From positions 2,612,252-2,676,251 of the forward strand of contig NC_067207.1 in the NCBI RefSeq assembly GCF_026262505.1: a DNA stretch of 64,000 nt. The letters run 5' to 3'. Both the position numbers and the translations under genes were made by a program. This document shows, one piece after another, positions 51,648 through 63,099 of this stretch. The notes below the pieces were generated by a model. It saw nothing but the letters and a program-made list of their open reading frames with translations, was not told the origin of the DNA and did no database searches. The stretch is from Trichomonas vaginalis G3 (lineage: Eukaryota > Parabasalia > Trichomonadida > Trichomonadidae). Every line of letters begins with the position of its first letter. The stretch's first letter is position 1.

Positions 51648-54600
51648 TTAATCGAGTGAAACTGCTTGGTCAAAAGTATTATCCTTATCGTTAGTCATTT
51701 CCCACAAAGTCTTTCTTGAATTCAAAACTTTGTCAGAAGGAAGCATCTTGATGCCAGCAGTGAATTCTCTTGCCAATACATCAGCTTCAATAGCTGTATA
51801 TCTGATGAATGCTGGTAATGCTTGTGCAGAAATGACTGATTTACCTCTTAATGAGCCAAACCACTTAACTCCAGTCTTTTGGAATACGTGGACGGCGAAT
51901 TTAGCATGAGGTAATGGATATATAACGATATGGGCGTGATTGAACTGAGATGTGATCATGGAAATATCATATTCCACTAAATCTTCACTCCAAAGGACAT
52001 GAATTGAATCATTACCGATATGTCTCTTCTTGTAAATGTTTTTACCGTTGGAAAGAGCTGTTTCAATGAGAGTTGAAACATGCCACATCAATTCATGCTC
52101 CATATTCGCGTAATAGCATGTCTTTCTACCTGTGGAGAATCCAATGTTATCAAGGCCACCTGTAAATGATGGATGATTGGCGAGATCAATTGGATATCCG
52201 ATTTGTTTGATGAAATTGTAGAAAGTTGGGGACGCTTCTCCAAGAGTATTAGCGAGAAGCTGTTCCTGGTCTCTCTGGTTGTAGCCGACATAGATAACTG
52301 CAACTTTGTGGCCACTTCTGACTTGAATGTCGAAAAGTGCCTTCAATTCGTTGGATGCGTTCTCCTTATCAAGCATTCTGTAGACAGATGGCTTGAGAGG
52401 ATCGATATAACCGAAAGCTTGCAAAACATTTGCAGGATTAATAAGAGTTGGAGCAGAATCTTCTTCTTTATGCTGGCTGTCTTCAACAGGAACTTTAAGA
52501 GGCGATGAGACCTCTCTGAGGGTTTCTGGAAGAGCGTTGAATGGTTTCAAAGTAGATTTGTCTCCCCAATCATTCTGATCGTCGTAAACTGGATGAGGAA
52601 TGTCACATTCTGTCTTAGGAATGAATATTTCGTGGCGAGATGTTGGTATTGCGCTCTTGCAGACAAATTGAGAGTTTCCGGACTCCGATTTGATGAAAAG
52701 CTTAACGCTATTACTCTCTTTGTTGAGATTGGTAATAATCGTTGTCTTTTCAGATGTAATAGCGATTGATTTCGGATCTTCATTCTTCATATCGAAGTGG
52801 TCATCAATGAAGTTCATTCCTGCCTTGAACGGATATCTAAGGAAGTTCTCGAGGAACAATTTCCTTGGATCTTCGAATCCTTTCTTATTAAGAAGTCCTT
52901 TGAGATGTGGAAGGTAATCGTTGAATCGGATATACGGGCATGAAACCATGAGCCTTACAGCAATCATTGTATGCCTTGGAGATTCCTTTGCGAGGCAAGC
53001 ATCGACAATGGAAATAATTAATTCATCGGAAACCTGATCGACTTCGGAAAGGAAAGAGAGTGTCTGCATCTCATCATCAGTGAGTTGCAGAATCCTGGAA
53101 ATTATGAAGTCTTTAAGTTTGGTATAATCTCTACCGCGAAGAGAATCTTCAACGAGAGCTTGGATGGCAGCAGCAAATACATCTGGACGGTTTTCTGGTG
53201 GCGCTATATTGTAAATGTTTGAGATATCAGAATAATATTCCATATATGAGTTGGAATACTTCTTTCCGAATCCCAACGTATTGGATAATTCAACGCATTG
53301 CTCATGAGAAATGCATCCTGTGATTCTGAGACTGGCAAATGCATTTGCGAAATTTGTTGCCAAAGGAGTAAGAGATTTGATCTTGTTAACAGCAACAAGG
53401 AAGAATGGAGCAGCTACTGAAGCGCATGGGAGGTTCAGTCTGATGATATCTGCAAGGGCGGCCGTACATAAAACTAAATCTTTATCGTTGAAAGATTGAG
53501 TGATGATGAACGATACCCACTTCTTGTAAACATTGTTGGAAATACGATACTGAAGGAACGGATCACTGAAAATTTTTGTAAATGTCTTAATAACGGTCTG
53601 TGAGAGTTTCTTCTTCGCGAAAATGCGTGGAATGAATATCCAGCATAAGTCTGGCTTCGGATCTTTCTTGCACAATGCTGACGGACATAATTCGAAAATA
53701 TCCAAAACGCGATTTATGAGTAAACACGAAAGAGATGACGATTTCGCGTCGCACATGATGTCTATGTTATGGATGTCGTAAGGTTTTTTGAGATCTTGTG
53801 CGTCAAATCCGAGATTTTCGAATTTCAAAGTTGATTCTTCGCCTTCGAAGAAAGTATTTGCGTATTTCCAAGGAGTATTGATTAATGATGGAACTCCCTT
53901 GTGGAATTCGACAAGATTGGCAGCCATTGTCTTGCAAATTACAGTACTTGTTGTTATTGAGTTCGAAAACTCCTCTAAGGCCTTTGTATCTATTGTTGTG
54001 ATATCAAAGAAGTACAAACATGCAAGAAATGTTATGAAATATTGAGCTGTATTGTTGGAAGAGTCAATAAGATTATATGCAGCGGAAAAGAGCTCTGGAT
54101 TCAATACATTTGAGTCGTAAAGGTAAAGAATGTATGTTATTGGAAGGTATGAGTTGATGCATGATGGGATTATTTCTTCAAAGTGTTGAATTAACTCAAT
54201 TTTATCGTTTTCATCCGTAATTTTTGCCCAAATGTATCTGAAAAATGCAAGTGGCTCTGGGATCTCAATAGCGGAGTTCCTTAAGAACTCAATTAAGATA
54301 TAAATAGCGTTATACGGAACAAATTGTGGTTTTGTTTGCTCTGCCTTCACAGCTGCGATAAACGACTTAAAGTATACTTGGAGAACTTGCTTTCCTCTCT
54401 CATCTTCGAACAATTTTGGAAAGTTTCCTAAAATAAATTGAATTTTCTCTGTTGAGAGCAATAAAAGCTTGCCAAACAAATCGGTTCCGAATTGGTCAAG
54501 ATAATTATATTGTTTTATGTATTCAAAGAGCTTAAAATCTGTTGGTTTGATATTTCCGAAAGTTTCGAGAAGATCTATAAAGACTTTGCGAATAGATAGA

Positions 54601-54938
54601 TAAAGGGATGAAGTTACATCACTTTGGGTAAACAAAAGAACAACTTTGATGACTTCACATACATTAGAAGGTGCAATTTTATATAACAATCCATCCTGAA
54701 TAATGGTATTAATAGTAGCAGCGTAGACAAAGTAATCGGCAAGTTGAAGCTGAACGTTGCCGAATTTACTTGGTTGCACAGGAGCCAATAATTTTGAGAG
54801 TGCGGAAATGTAATTTTCGCAAGGTTGGAGATAATCATTTACAACTGTGGACTTGATCTTAACATCTTGAAATATTTTTTCTGTCTTTGAAATATCTTGA
54901 ATAACTTGCTTCTTTTGGGGACCTAAAACTTGATTCAT
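51648..54938 (-). CDS. Rap/RalGAP-type GTPase-activating protein (tuberin/RalGAP-like)
   Basis: Protein of 1,096 aa. Most of it (1-800) is an all-helical scaffold, like the HEAT-type body of RalGAP-alpha and tuberin. About 880-1070 is a Rap-GAP domain: HKVAVIYVGYNQRDQEQLLA, FYNFIKQIGYPIDL, CYYANMEHELMWHVSTLIET, then KKRHIGNDSIHVLWSE and HIVIYPLPHAKFAVHVF. The HIGND motif supplies the catalytic 'asparagine thumb' (Asn976), so it should be active on a Rap, Ral or Rheb-like GTPase. Single intact frame; start at the only good ATG (54938). Upstream the minus strand has CCTTTAAAAAGTG about 30 bp before the ATG, like the CCTTT start-site motif described for some T. vaginalis genes. Confidence 0.85.
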   Translation of the reverse strand: MNQVLGPQKKQVIQDISKTEKIFQDVKIKSTVVNDYLQPCENYISALSKLLAPVQPSKFGNVQLQLADYFVYAATINTIIQDGLLYKIAPSNVCEVIKVVLLFTQSDVTSSLYLSIRKVFIDLLETFGNIKPTDFKLFEYIKQYNYLDQFGTDLFGKLLLLSTEKIQFILGNFPKLFEDERGKQVLQVYFKSFIAAVKAEQTKPQFVPYNAIYILIEFLRNSAIEIPEPLAFFRYIWAKITDENDKIELIQHFEEIIPSCINSYLPITYILYLYDSNVLNPELFSAAYNLIDSSNNTAQYFITFLACLYFFDITTIDTKALEEFSNSITTSTVICKTMAANLVEFHKGVPSLINTPWKYANTFFEGEESTLKFENLGFDAQDLKKPYDIHNIDIMCDAKSSSLSCLLINRVLDIFELCPSALCKKDPKPDLCWIFIPRIFAKKKLSQTVIKTFTKIFSDPFLQYRISNNVYKKWVSFIITQSFNDKDLVLCTAALADIIRLNLPCASVAAPFFLVAVNKIKSLTPLATNFANAFASLRITGCISHEQCVELSNTLGFGKKYSNSYMEYYSDISNIYNIAPPENRPDVFAAAIQALVEDSLRGRDYTKLKDFIISRILQLTDDEMQTLSFLSEVDQVSDELIISIVDACLAKESPRHTMIAVRLMVSCPYIRFNDYLPHLKGLLNKKGFEDPRKLFLENFLRYPFKAGMNFIDDHFDMKNEDPKSIAITSEKTTIITNLNKESNSVKLFIKSESGNSQFVCKSAIPTSRHEIFIPKTECDIPHPVYDDQNDWGDKSTLKPFNALPETLREVSSPLKVPVEDSQHKEEDSAPTLINPANVLQAFGYIDPLKPSVYRMLDKENASNELKALFDIQVRSGHKVAVIYVGYNQRDQEQLLANTLGEASPTFYNFIKQIGYPIDLANHPSFTGGLDNIGFSTGRKTCYYANMEHELMWHVSTLIETALSNGKNIYKKRHIGNDSIHVLWSEDLVEYDISMITSQFNHAHIVIYPLPHAKFAVHVFQKTGVKWFGSLRGKSVISAQALPAFIRYTAIEADVLAREFTAGIKMLPSDKVLNSRKTLWEMTNDKDNTFDQAVSLD

Positions 54939-55748
54939 TAATTTTATTTATTTCACTTTTTAAAGGTAGTCTCACAAAAATACGTTATTTTCCCGATGCC
55001 TTGGAAGCAGCTTTGCAGGTTACCCGTAAGGTAACCAGTAGAAGTTTCTGAGCAAGGATGAAGAAGATTAAAGAGCCTTTTTATTGCAAACGCTATATTT
55101 GTAAGTGTCTTTGTAGAACTTCTCATAAATTCAAAGATTTCCAAAAACGAATTTTTCGATTTTGATATAATAAATGATATTTAAACAAATTATAGATGTG
55201 TTTGCAATTAAAAAAATCCGAGTTAACTACAATATCTTCAATTTTTGTCGTTCACTTTTTCATGTCATACTGATAGCAAGAATACTCACCCAATTTGGTT
55301 ACACTTCATGATAGTTTGAAGTAAAAAAATGCCACAGTTTTTTTTATTTGATATCGTTATCTAAATTTTGTACAGAAATGAAATAAATTATAATATGAAA
55401 CGTGTGTTATTATGCTTGTTGGGAAACAATCCAATACTTATGTCTGAATGAAATGATTATTTCTAAGTAGTAGGATATGACGGGTTTTGTGACTTTTTTT
55501 GTAAACGTAAGAATTCATACAATATCGAGCGATTTTGTATCATTTTTTTTAACATATGAAGTAAAAAATGTATGATTCTTACGGTTTTTATTCTTACGTT
55601 TTTGAATAAATCAAGATTTAAAAAATTTTCAAAATTGTAAGACATTTACACTCAGCCCATACATAATGAAATAAAAAATAATTTTTTTAAAAAATAAACT
55701 TTAAAAATTCATGTCTTACGAAAAATTAAAACTTAGTTATGTTTATTA
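54939..55748. other. Intergenic region, no gene seen
   Basis: About 800 bp of AT-rich DNA upstream of the RapGAP-like gene. Short open frames (54953-55144, 55463-55645) look random. It ends at an A-run. Confidence 0.5.
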
Positions 55749-55771
55749 AAAAAAAAAAAAAAAAAAAAAAG
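55749..55771. repeat. A-run of about 23 bp at the edge of the Polinton region
   Basis: An uninterrupted run of A, followed by ggtagtggggcttcc and the small hairpin aggcac-ttc-gtgcct. It may mark the boundary of the mobile element. Confidence 0.7.
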
Positions 55772-55916
55772 GTAGTGGGGCTTCCAGGCACTTCGTGCCT
55801 TCTAGCCCTGATGATGTTTAGTAATAAATGAAGTTTTTTATTCGGAAAAATTGTTAGTCTTCTGGGTCGAAAACATTATATATAATGTGTCGCTTTTCAC
55901 AAATTATATATGTTTT

Positions 55917-56330
55917 CATGTTTTGTCAAACATGAACGTACATGTTTTGTCAAGACTTCTTCGTAAATGTTTTGTCAAGACTTCTTCGTAAATGTTTTGT
56001 CAAGACTTCTTCGTAAATGTTTTGTCAAACATGAACGTACATGTTTTGTCAAGACTTCTTCGTAATGAGTGTAAATGACCAAAAATATAATTTAGGGTAG
56101 AAGGTTAGATCTAACCTCTTTTCTAACCTCTTTTCTACCCTCTTGAATTTGTCATGATTTCTTCGTAAATGTTTTGTCAAACATGAACGTACATGTTTTG
56201 TCAAGACTTCTTCATCGTAATGAGTGTAAAGGACCCAAAAATAAAGTTTAGGTGAAGAGGTGAGATCTCACCTGTTTTCTCACCTCTTTTTTCACCTCTT
56301 GAATTTTCATGATTTCTTCGTCATAGGCAC
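55917..56330. repeat. Repeat block of the Polinton, left
   Basis: Tandem 25-bp units (gtaaatgttttgtcaagact then tcttc) alternate with a variant holding aaacatgaacgtacatg. Two larger modules follow, centred on the palindromes AGGTTAGATCTAACCT (56102-56117) and AGGTGAGATCTCACCT (56258-56273). The same modules recur in reverse orientation at 59395-59900. Confidence 0.9.
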
Positions 56331-56446
56331 GGAGATAGGACGGTTATTTTACAAAACTAACAACACGTTGACCGAGTAGTTTTTTGTGCTGAACAAAAAG
56401 TGTCATATAAACATCTGTCAAAAACCGCTTTTTAACTTCACTTAAA

Positions 56447-58661
56447 ATGCCACGTAAGCTACGTAAGAATATACGTAAGAGGAAGAGAGCATTGAAACAT
56501 CCAATAGTAAAACTAACACCACAACAACAGTTGCAACAACAAATTATGAATGACCCCACTATGTTGCAACAAATGTCAAGCAACCCTATGCTTTTAAACC
56601 GAGTTATTGGTGCACAGAGTGGAGGTTTAAGAGCGGCACTTTTAGCGAAAATGGCAGGCTATGGTGGAGCTGCAGACGGAACAGCTTATAACCCTCAAAG
56701 TCAAATGAATTTGAGTTCACTCAAAAATCAAATAACAGATGTCAAAAAGTCAAACATAGACATACAGAAACAAATAAGTGAAAACGAAAAGAAACTAGAA
56801 TATGACAGACACACAAAGAAACTCAATGAGTTAAACGTAGAAAAAGAAGAAAGAAGAACAACTGAAAGAACTAAGTACAGAGGAATATGCGAAAAAAGTG
56901 TCAGAAAAAGCAGCAGAAGTAGCAAAAATGGAACAAGATGTTATAAATTTGAAAAACCATACTACTCAATATAAAGTACTGAAAGATGAAGAAATAAAAC
57001 AAAAAGCCCTGAAGACATATATGGATAGCGATGAGTATAAAAAAGAAGTTGAAGCAAATGTAAAGGCAGAAAAACTTTTACAGTTGCAAAACCAAACCGT
57101 ACAGTATGAAAACTTAGCACAGAAAGTAAAAATAACGACGCAGCCATGCAAAAGGCAATGAAAAGCGCAGAATATATAAAAGCTAATAATGACTGGTTAG
57201 ATGCCCAAGCCAACGCTAAAGCAGCCCAACTTATAGGGTCAATAAGACAAAAATACAAGCGGATGAAGACAGTTCAAATGAAGCTTTAATGAATGCTGAC
57301 TTTAAGAACGCTTCTGAAGCCTCTATAGTAAGGTGAAACTAGTGAACGACTTCTCATCTGAAAAGAACTGAAGTCTGAAGGTTTCGACAAAGAGTTAAGA
57401 GAAGTAGCACAAAATATGACGAAAATAACAGATGCAGCAACGAGACAGGCAGTTCAAAGTGCCTATGACGCCGTTAGAGCAACTGTTGTGGAAAGTCAAG
57501 AAAAAGAGTTACAACAGACCAAAACAGACCTAGTAAATGCTTTCTTAAAACGAAAAGTCAGGTAGGACATTATGCTGCAGATGGAACATATGTGCCAGCT
57601 GGTGGAACTTATATACCAGCTGGTGGAACTTATATACTAGCTGGTGGAACTTATATACCACCAAACCAAGAGAAGCACCTGCACCAGGACTACCTAAAAC
57701 ATTTACATCGTCACATGGACACAGAGCATGCACCACAACAACAAAAAACCAACAGTTCAAAATCCAGCACCACAACCAACAGTTCAAAACACTGCACCAC
57801 AACCAACATTCAAAACACTGCACACACAACAACAAACAGAGCAAGGACATAAAAGAAGTAGAGAACAAGGAAACCAAGAATTCTTAAAAATGCTTAAGGA
57901 AGACTATGGTTACAGATACTCTTGACTTTAGTGACAGATATAAAGAAGCTATTAGAAATTCAAGGAAGGAAATACTGACCCGAACCTTATTAGCTTTATG
58001 GTTCAGCACCAAATGGATATAATTTCAAACCTGGAAATAAACAAGCTCGCTAAGGGATATGATTTAATAGCATATCAAAATGACATGACTGAATTTACTC
58101 CGAGATATTTGGTGTCAGAGCTAAATGATAATTCAACTCTCTTCATGAAACGCGTAAAAATAGAGACGGAACGAAAAGAAGAAAGGTTTATGAGTCCGGA
58201 TGACTTAGATAGGGACTTGTTAAAAACGGTCTGGGAATATATGAAATGCCAGCAATGATGAGTAAAGAAACTCCACAGAAGAAGTTCAGATACAACCAGA
58301 CATGGAAAAAATAGTTCAGCAACAAACAGCTAGAAGAGCCTGAAGGAAACAACAAGTCCCTCCTTTGGAAACTAACTTCACAGAACTAGATGAAGATTTG
58401 GAACAGCCGAAAAATCTTGACCCTCAACAAGAGTATGCGGAGAATATGGAATCTTTCCAAGAGTCTAAGAAAAATTCGGCTGACATAGTAGAAGAATATC
58501 GAAAAATGTTCGCCGACATACAAAAGACTCCAACATCAGATGAAAATATTCAGCATAGAATGGAAGTACTGAAAGAAAATGTACGCAAATACAACAATCC
58601 TTTTTACTTACGACCATATAACGTTCAATCTTTGGCTGAACTCGGTGAAAATAAAAGTTAA
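56447..58661 (+). pseudogene. Polinton plus-strand coding remnants
   Basis: Several open stretches on the plus strand belong to the element: a basic start followed by a Gln-rich and coiled-coil stretch, a Gly/Tyr-rich short repeat near 57590-57665 (AGGTYI), a Gln/Thr/Asn-rich stretch, and an acidic helical stretch at 58365-58661. I do not recognise their roles; structural proteins of the element are possible. As a set they are broken. Confidence 0.5.
57588..57663 (+). repeat. 24-bp tandem repeat within the Polinton remnant
   Basis: Three to four copies of a unit containing agctggtggaacttatat, coding for PAGGTYI-type repeats in frame. Confidence 0.85.
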
Positions 58662-58758
58662 ATTTCAACAAAACATATAGAAATGAAACATTGTTTAAAG
58701 TTCATTCAGAACTAACCAATATGGAAACAAACCTACTTTTGTTTCTGCAGACCTATGG

Positions 58759-58783
58759 NNNNNNNNNNNNNNNNNNNNNNNNN
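58759..58783. other. Assembly gap (25 N)
   Basis: A run of 25 N. The true distance and even the adjacency of the two sides are unknown, so the layout of the element across this point is provisional. Confidence 1.
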
Positions 58784-59394
58784 TGCCATACACATTCAGC
58801 AACTAACAACAAGTTGTCGTAGGTCCCTATAAATTTTCAGATTTATATATTGAGTCTAGAAGCAACATTCTTGCAACTATACACCATTGAATGTCGCAAT
58901 CTTTGTCTCATATACCTTATGGTTGCCATATTAAAGCAATATCCTGAGAACTTCATTACGAATTATAGAACCTTTGCGTAATGCAATCTATCTTTATTTC
59001 TACGTGACGTCAGTTGGCTTTGACTTCTATTTTCTCGAATTTCAGGAATACGTGAGCTTTGCCTGCTGATTTCTTTAGGCAAATGGTCAATAATGTCCTG
59101 CATTTCATAAAGATACTGTTCATTTGTTTCATCTTTCGCACAACAGTCCAAATTACTTGTTAAAAGTTCTTGCTTTATCTTCTGGATTTTTTGTTTTCGA
59201 AAGTATATGAAGAAGGAATGAGCTTTTCATCTCTACTAACATAGATGTTGGATCATGACTAACGAGTTTGTACTGTTGTTGTTTGAAGTGTTGTTGTGCC
59301 GATTGTTTGAAATTCATATTTTTATACAAAATAAAAAAATAAAAAAAATAAAACTAACTTTATTTTTTATTTCGGGAAAATTTCATGAAAATTC
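58784..59394. other. Polinton interior, nothing recognised
   Basis: About 600 bp after the gap. There is a short minus-strand stretch (58963-59151) of unknown nature and otherwise AT-rich DNA. Confidence 0.4.
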
Positions 59395-59900
59395 ATGGGG
59401 TAGAAAAGAGGTTAGAAAAGAGGTTAGAAAGAGGTTAGATCTAACCTTCTACCCTAAATTATATTTTTTGGGTCCTTTACACTCATTACGAAGAAGTCTT
59501 GACAAAACATTTACGTTCATGTTTGACAAAACATTACGAAGAAGTCTTGACAAAACATTTACGATGAAATCATGACAAATTCAAGAGGGTAGAAAAAGAG
59601 GTTAGAAAAGAGGTTAGATCTAACCTTCTTAACCCTAAATTATATTTTTGGGTCCTTTACACTCATTACGAAGAAGTCTTGACAAAACATTTACGAGAAG
59701 TCTTGACAAATTCAAGAGGTAGAAAAGAGTGTTAGAAAAGAGGTTAGATCTAACCTTCTACCCTAAATTATATTTTTGGGTCCTTTACACTCATTACGAA
59801 GAAGTCATGACAAAACATGTACGATGAAATCATGACAAATTCAAGAGGGTAGAAAAGAGGTTAGAAAAGAGGTTAGATCTAACCTTCTACCCTAAAAGTA
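59395..59900. repeat. Repeat block of the Polinton, right
   Basis: Four modules in the orientation opposite to 55917-56330, each with gaggttagatctaacctt and with gggtcctttacactcatt followed by acgaagaagtc (the latter in only some modules unaltered). Unit lengths vary. Confidence 0.9.
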
Positions 59901-59915
59901 TTTTTCAATACTTTT

Positions 59916-60545
59916 TCAGCACTTTTCCGTAGTTATATATGAAAGACAATTCGAGATAAAAGTCATAGTACAATGGAATAATATGTTGCACACCATTTGT
60001 TGTGAACAAACTTGAAAGTCAGAGAAACTGTTACTAGGTGGTTCGTAGAATTTAGAAGCAAAGTCATAAAAGTCCTTACCAATACATAGAAAACTTATTG
60101 TTGCTTGAACTGAAACTTTGCATGACACATAACATTTTGAGGGGTCAAACACGTTTCTATAAACTGTCAAATCTGCTGGTGGAAGTATAAATTTAAATGG
60201 ACATCTGGTGGTAATGGTTCGTTCTGGTTTAGTAACCGAAGAAATTGTGCCCAAGAACGTTTGTCTACTTTCCAAAATAAAAACTCTGTATCTCTTGGAG
60301 GGTTAATTTCAATCTTTTGAAATAAAACGGTGGAGTTCATCTTGTCATATTCTAGTTTCAGATAGTATGTTCCATTTAGTAAAGAGTCGTATTTTTCTTG
60401 AAATTCCCAATAATATTTGTTCATTTGAGTTTGAAAGTCATTTAGAGTTTTCTCAAGACTTTCGTCTGAACGAACTGTAAAGATCCTCATTTCGTCAAAT
60501 TTGTCTATTAGACCATCATGACCTTTATACTGCCCCATGAAAATA
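59916..60545 (-). pseudogene. Polinton minus-strand coding remnant, unknown
   Basis: Coding-like stretch on the minus strand with a phrase such as SWAQFLRLLNQNEPLPPDVH. I do not recognise the family. It is broken, like its neighbours. Confidence 0.4.
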
Positions 60546-60959
60546 TACTGCGAACATAAATGCGTTAGTTCTATTTGAAAACAAAACTCTTCTAAATCCT
60601 ATTGCCTTTGCATCTGAAGGACTTTGAAGCCAACGAATTGGATAGTCAAACCTGTATACTCGGGATGAAATTTCTTCATCTGAAATGTCCTACCAGCATT
60701 TGTAAAGATATAGTCTAACGGTTTTGTATCTGCTACTTTTGTTCTTTGTTTTCAACCTGAAGCATTTAATATATGTAAAAATATATTGTTTTAAAATGGT
60801 ATGCCATTTCATATTTCTCATCTAACAAACAAGTTTCCCAACGGTCTTCTCCAACAACTCAGCGTACATTTCAAAATAAAATTAAAAAATGTCACTTTTT
60901 TAAAATAAATTTTTACTTCATGCAATGTTTTATTTCTGTGCCGTCTTCAAGTATGCCCC

Positions 60960-63070
60960 AGTACTTACGCTTGGAGAGGCATGAACTTCAGAAATACCTT
61001 ATCTAGCTTAAAACAGCCCATCTTTTCACCGACCATTCCCATTTCAATGAGTTTGTTGTATCCTTCTTCGTTCGTCATGAGTGCGTCAATGTTCTCATAG
61101 TAAACCTTCACTTTGGATTTGACTTCGGAGAAGAATTTGTTGTAGTTGTCAAGGACTGCCTTTGCGAACTGAGGGTAAGACCAATGTTCGACAATAGGTT
61201 TTAATGTGGTTACTAAGCCACTTTGACCTTGAGTGAATTCGTACTTCAAAAACAAAAGGAGAAAACCTTTCAACAAAGTTGTCGACCTTCTCATATGTTT
61301 ACTCTTCATCTCTTTGAGGTTTCTTAATGGAATATCCCCATGTCGAATTCATAAGCAATTTGAGTGTCATTGCAAGTTTGGGGTTTGAAGCTTTTCCTAA
61401 TATCATACAGTTGTTGTATGACTTTTCCAACTGTATAGTTTCCTTCCCGGGAACTCACCATCTTCGTTTGAATTCCAGTCGGAATATATTGGACAAACCT
61501 CATGTATGCAGCGTTAAGGTCGACATAGTATATCTTTTCGTTTGAGTCGAACTTGTCGCAACCAATTGGTCCAGTTTGTGGAAATTTCAAGTGAGTCTCT
61601 TATCTTCTGAGAAACTTCTCCTGTTATCTCATAAACATCGTCGAAGCAACCTGTGTTCATATAAACCTTCTGACCTAACTCAGATGCTCTCCAATACAAT
61701 TTGACGTCAATTGGATGTCTCAATGGAAGTTTGCTTATAGCATCTTGAAGTTCTTGCAACCTCATTGGAAGTTCTTCTGGTTCAGGTTGGTATCCGAACA
61801 ATCCAACTCCTTGTGGAATTGTGTACTTCTTTTGTACTAGAACTTTGTCTGGAACAACTTTTTGGTCTTGCTAACAATGAAAAGTTTGTTTCGTCTTTTG
61901 GTACAAAAGTTTCTGTCAGCTTGTCATCTGGAATTGGTTTCCAACAAACCTTTCTCGAAAAGAATGTTTACAGCTCTGACAATGTTGCACTTACTTTTAC
62001 CAAAGAATGGGTTTGTAAGACTTTCGTTCAACATGAAGTGGTTGTGGACAATTGCAATCTTCAACCATGGTAAGTCTTTGTCAACAACATAGTCGTCATG
62101 TGAAGAACCTTTAGCTGTAGGTATGTTGACTCGGATATTGACATTTGCCAACGGTGCAATTTTTGCCAATTGACCTCTGAGAATGTACCTTGTCTTCACA
62201 CATGACTCAAGATACTTCATCTTCTCTTCTGTAACAAGACCAGAGTTCCTGAGACATGTAAGAATACAAGGTTCATTGACAATTGTTTTCAATTGAATTG
62301 TAAATTCCATACCTTGTCAAGTCAATGTCAGACTTATTTATGAAGGGGAAGTATCCAGCATGTTGTCTGACTGCTTGAGGGTTAGGTTGGTACCATTCGA
62401 ACTTGACACTTGCAATTCCTTCAATTGCATTCAAAATGTCTGAGTCGGAGTCAACCATTTGTTCTCTCTTTGTAGTCTTGAAAGCGTCAAGAAGTTTTGC
62501 GGCTGTTTGTTCATTGCCATTTGCATAGTAAATGTGACCATCCAAATCTGTTATGTCAATCTGAGATTGTGTCCTTTCTTATTTCCGTCTTGAATTGCAG
62601 CAAGTACTCCCATGAAGCCTTCTTTGTTCTTTCCTTCGTCAAAGTTTACTGTAAAGGTTCGACCAGATGTAATTTGACTTCTAACTTTCACGATACTTTT
62701 CATATGCATATCTTGTTCTTTCCATGGGAGCATGTGTGTCTTCACCTTTTCCTTTTTTCCTTCTCAAAGGATGCAATTGTTCGTCATGTTTCCAGTAGAA
62801 TCTGGCAAAGCCGTCGTGTCCTTCAACTTGAGGTTCACTAACATCGAAAGGCATGTTCATAAGACGTTCTTCTTCTAACCTCTCTAGTCTTTTGGATAAT
62901 TTGCACGTGCTGTTTCCAATCCATTTCGTAGCGAAGACCAGCCAGTTTGTCATAGACTTTTTATGGGTTTCCCTTCCTATATTTAAATTCTTTCGAAACT
63001 CTCCAACCATATCTTTGTAACTCTGCTTTTATTCTAGCAGACTTTCTATCCATTCTATATGGGGGCATTT
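60960..63070 (-). pseudogene. Polinton DNA polymerase B remnant
   Basis: Minus-strand stretches recall a protein-primed family B DNA polymerase: a palm-like YVDLNAAYM element, later a YENIDALMT stretch where the polymerase catalytic motif is expected, followed by a G.FKL-type segment, and an N-terminal region with exonuclease-like spacing. This polymerase is the hallmark gene of Polintons. The remnant is interrupted in several places and is a fossil. Confidence 0.6.
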
Positions 63071-63099
63071 TTATAAAAATAAAAAAATATGTTTTTTTT

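Noticed and set aside
55917-56070. 25-bp repeats as a CRISPR-like array
   Set aside because: Units are directly adjacent without unique spacers, in a eukaryotic genome and within a Polinton.
56094-56120. Telomere-like TTAGGG
   Set aside because: The TTTAGGG occurs once per module and is part of a palindromic module, not a tandem telomere array.
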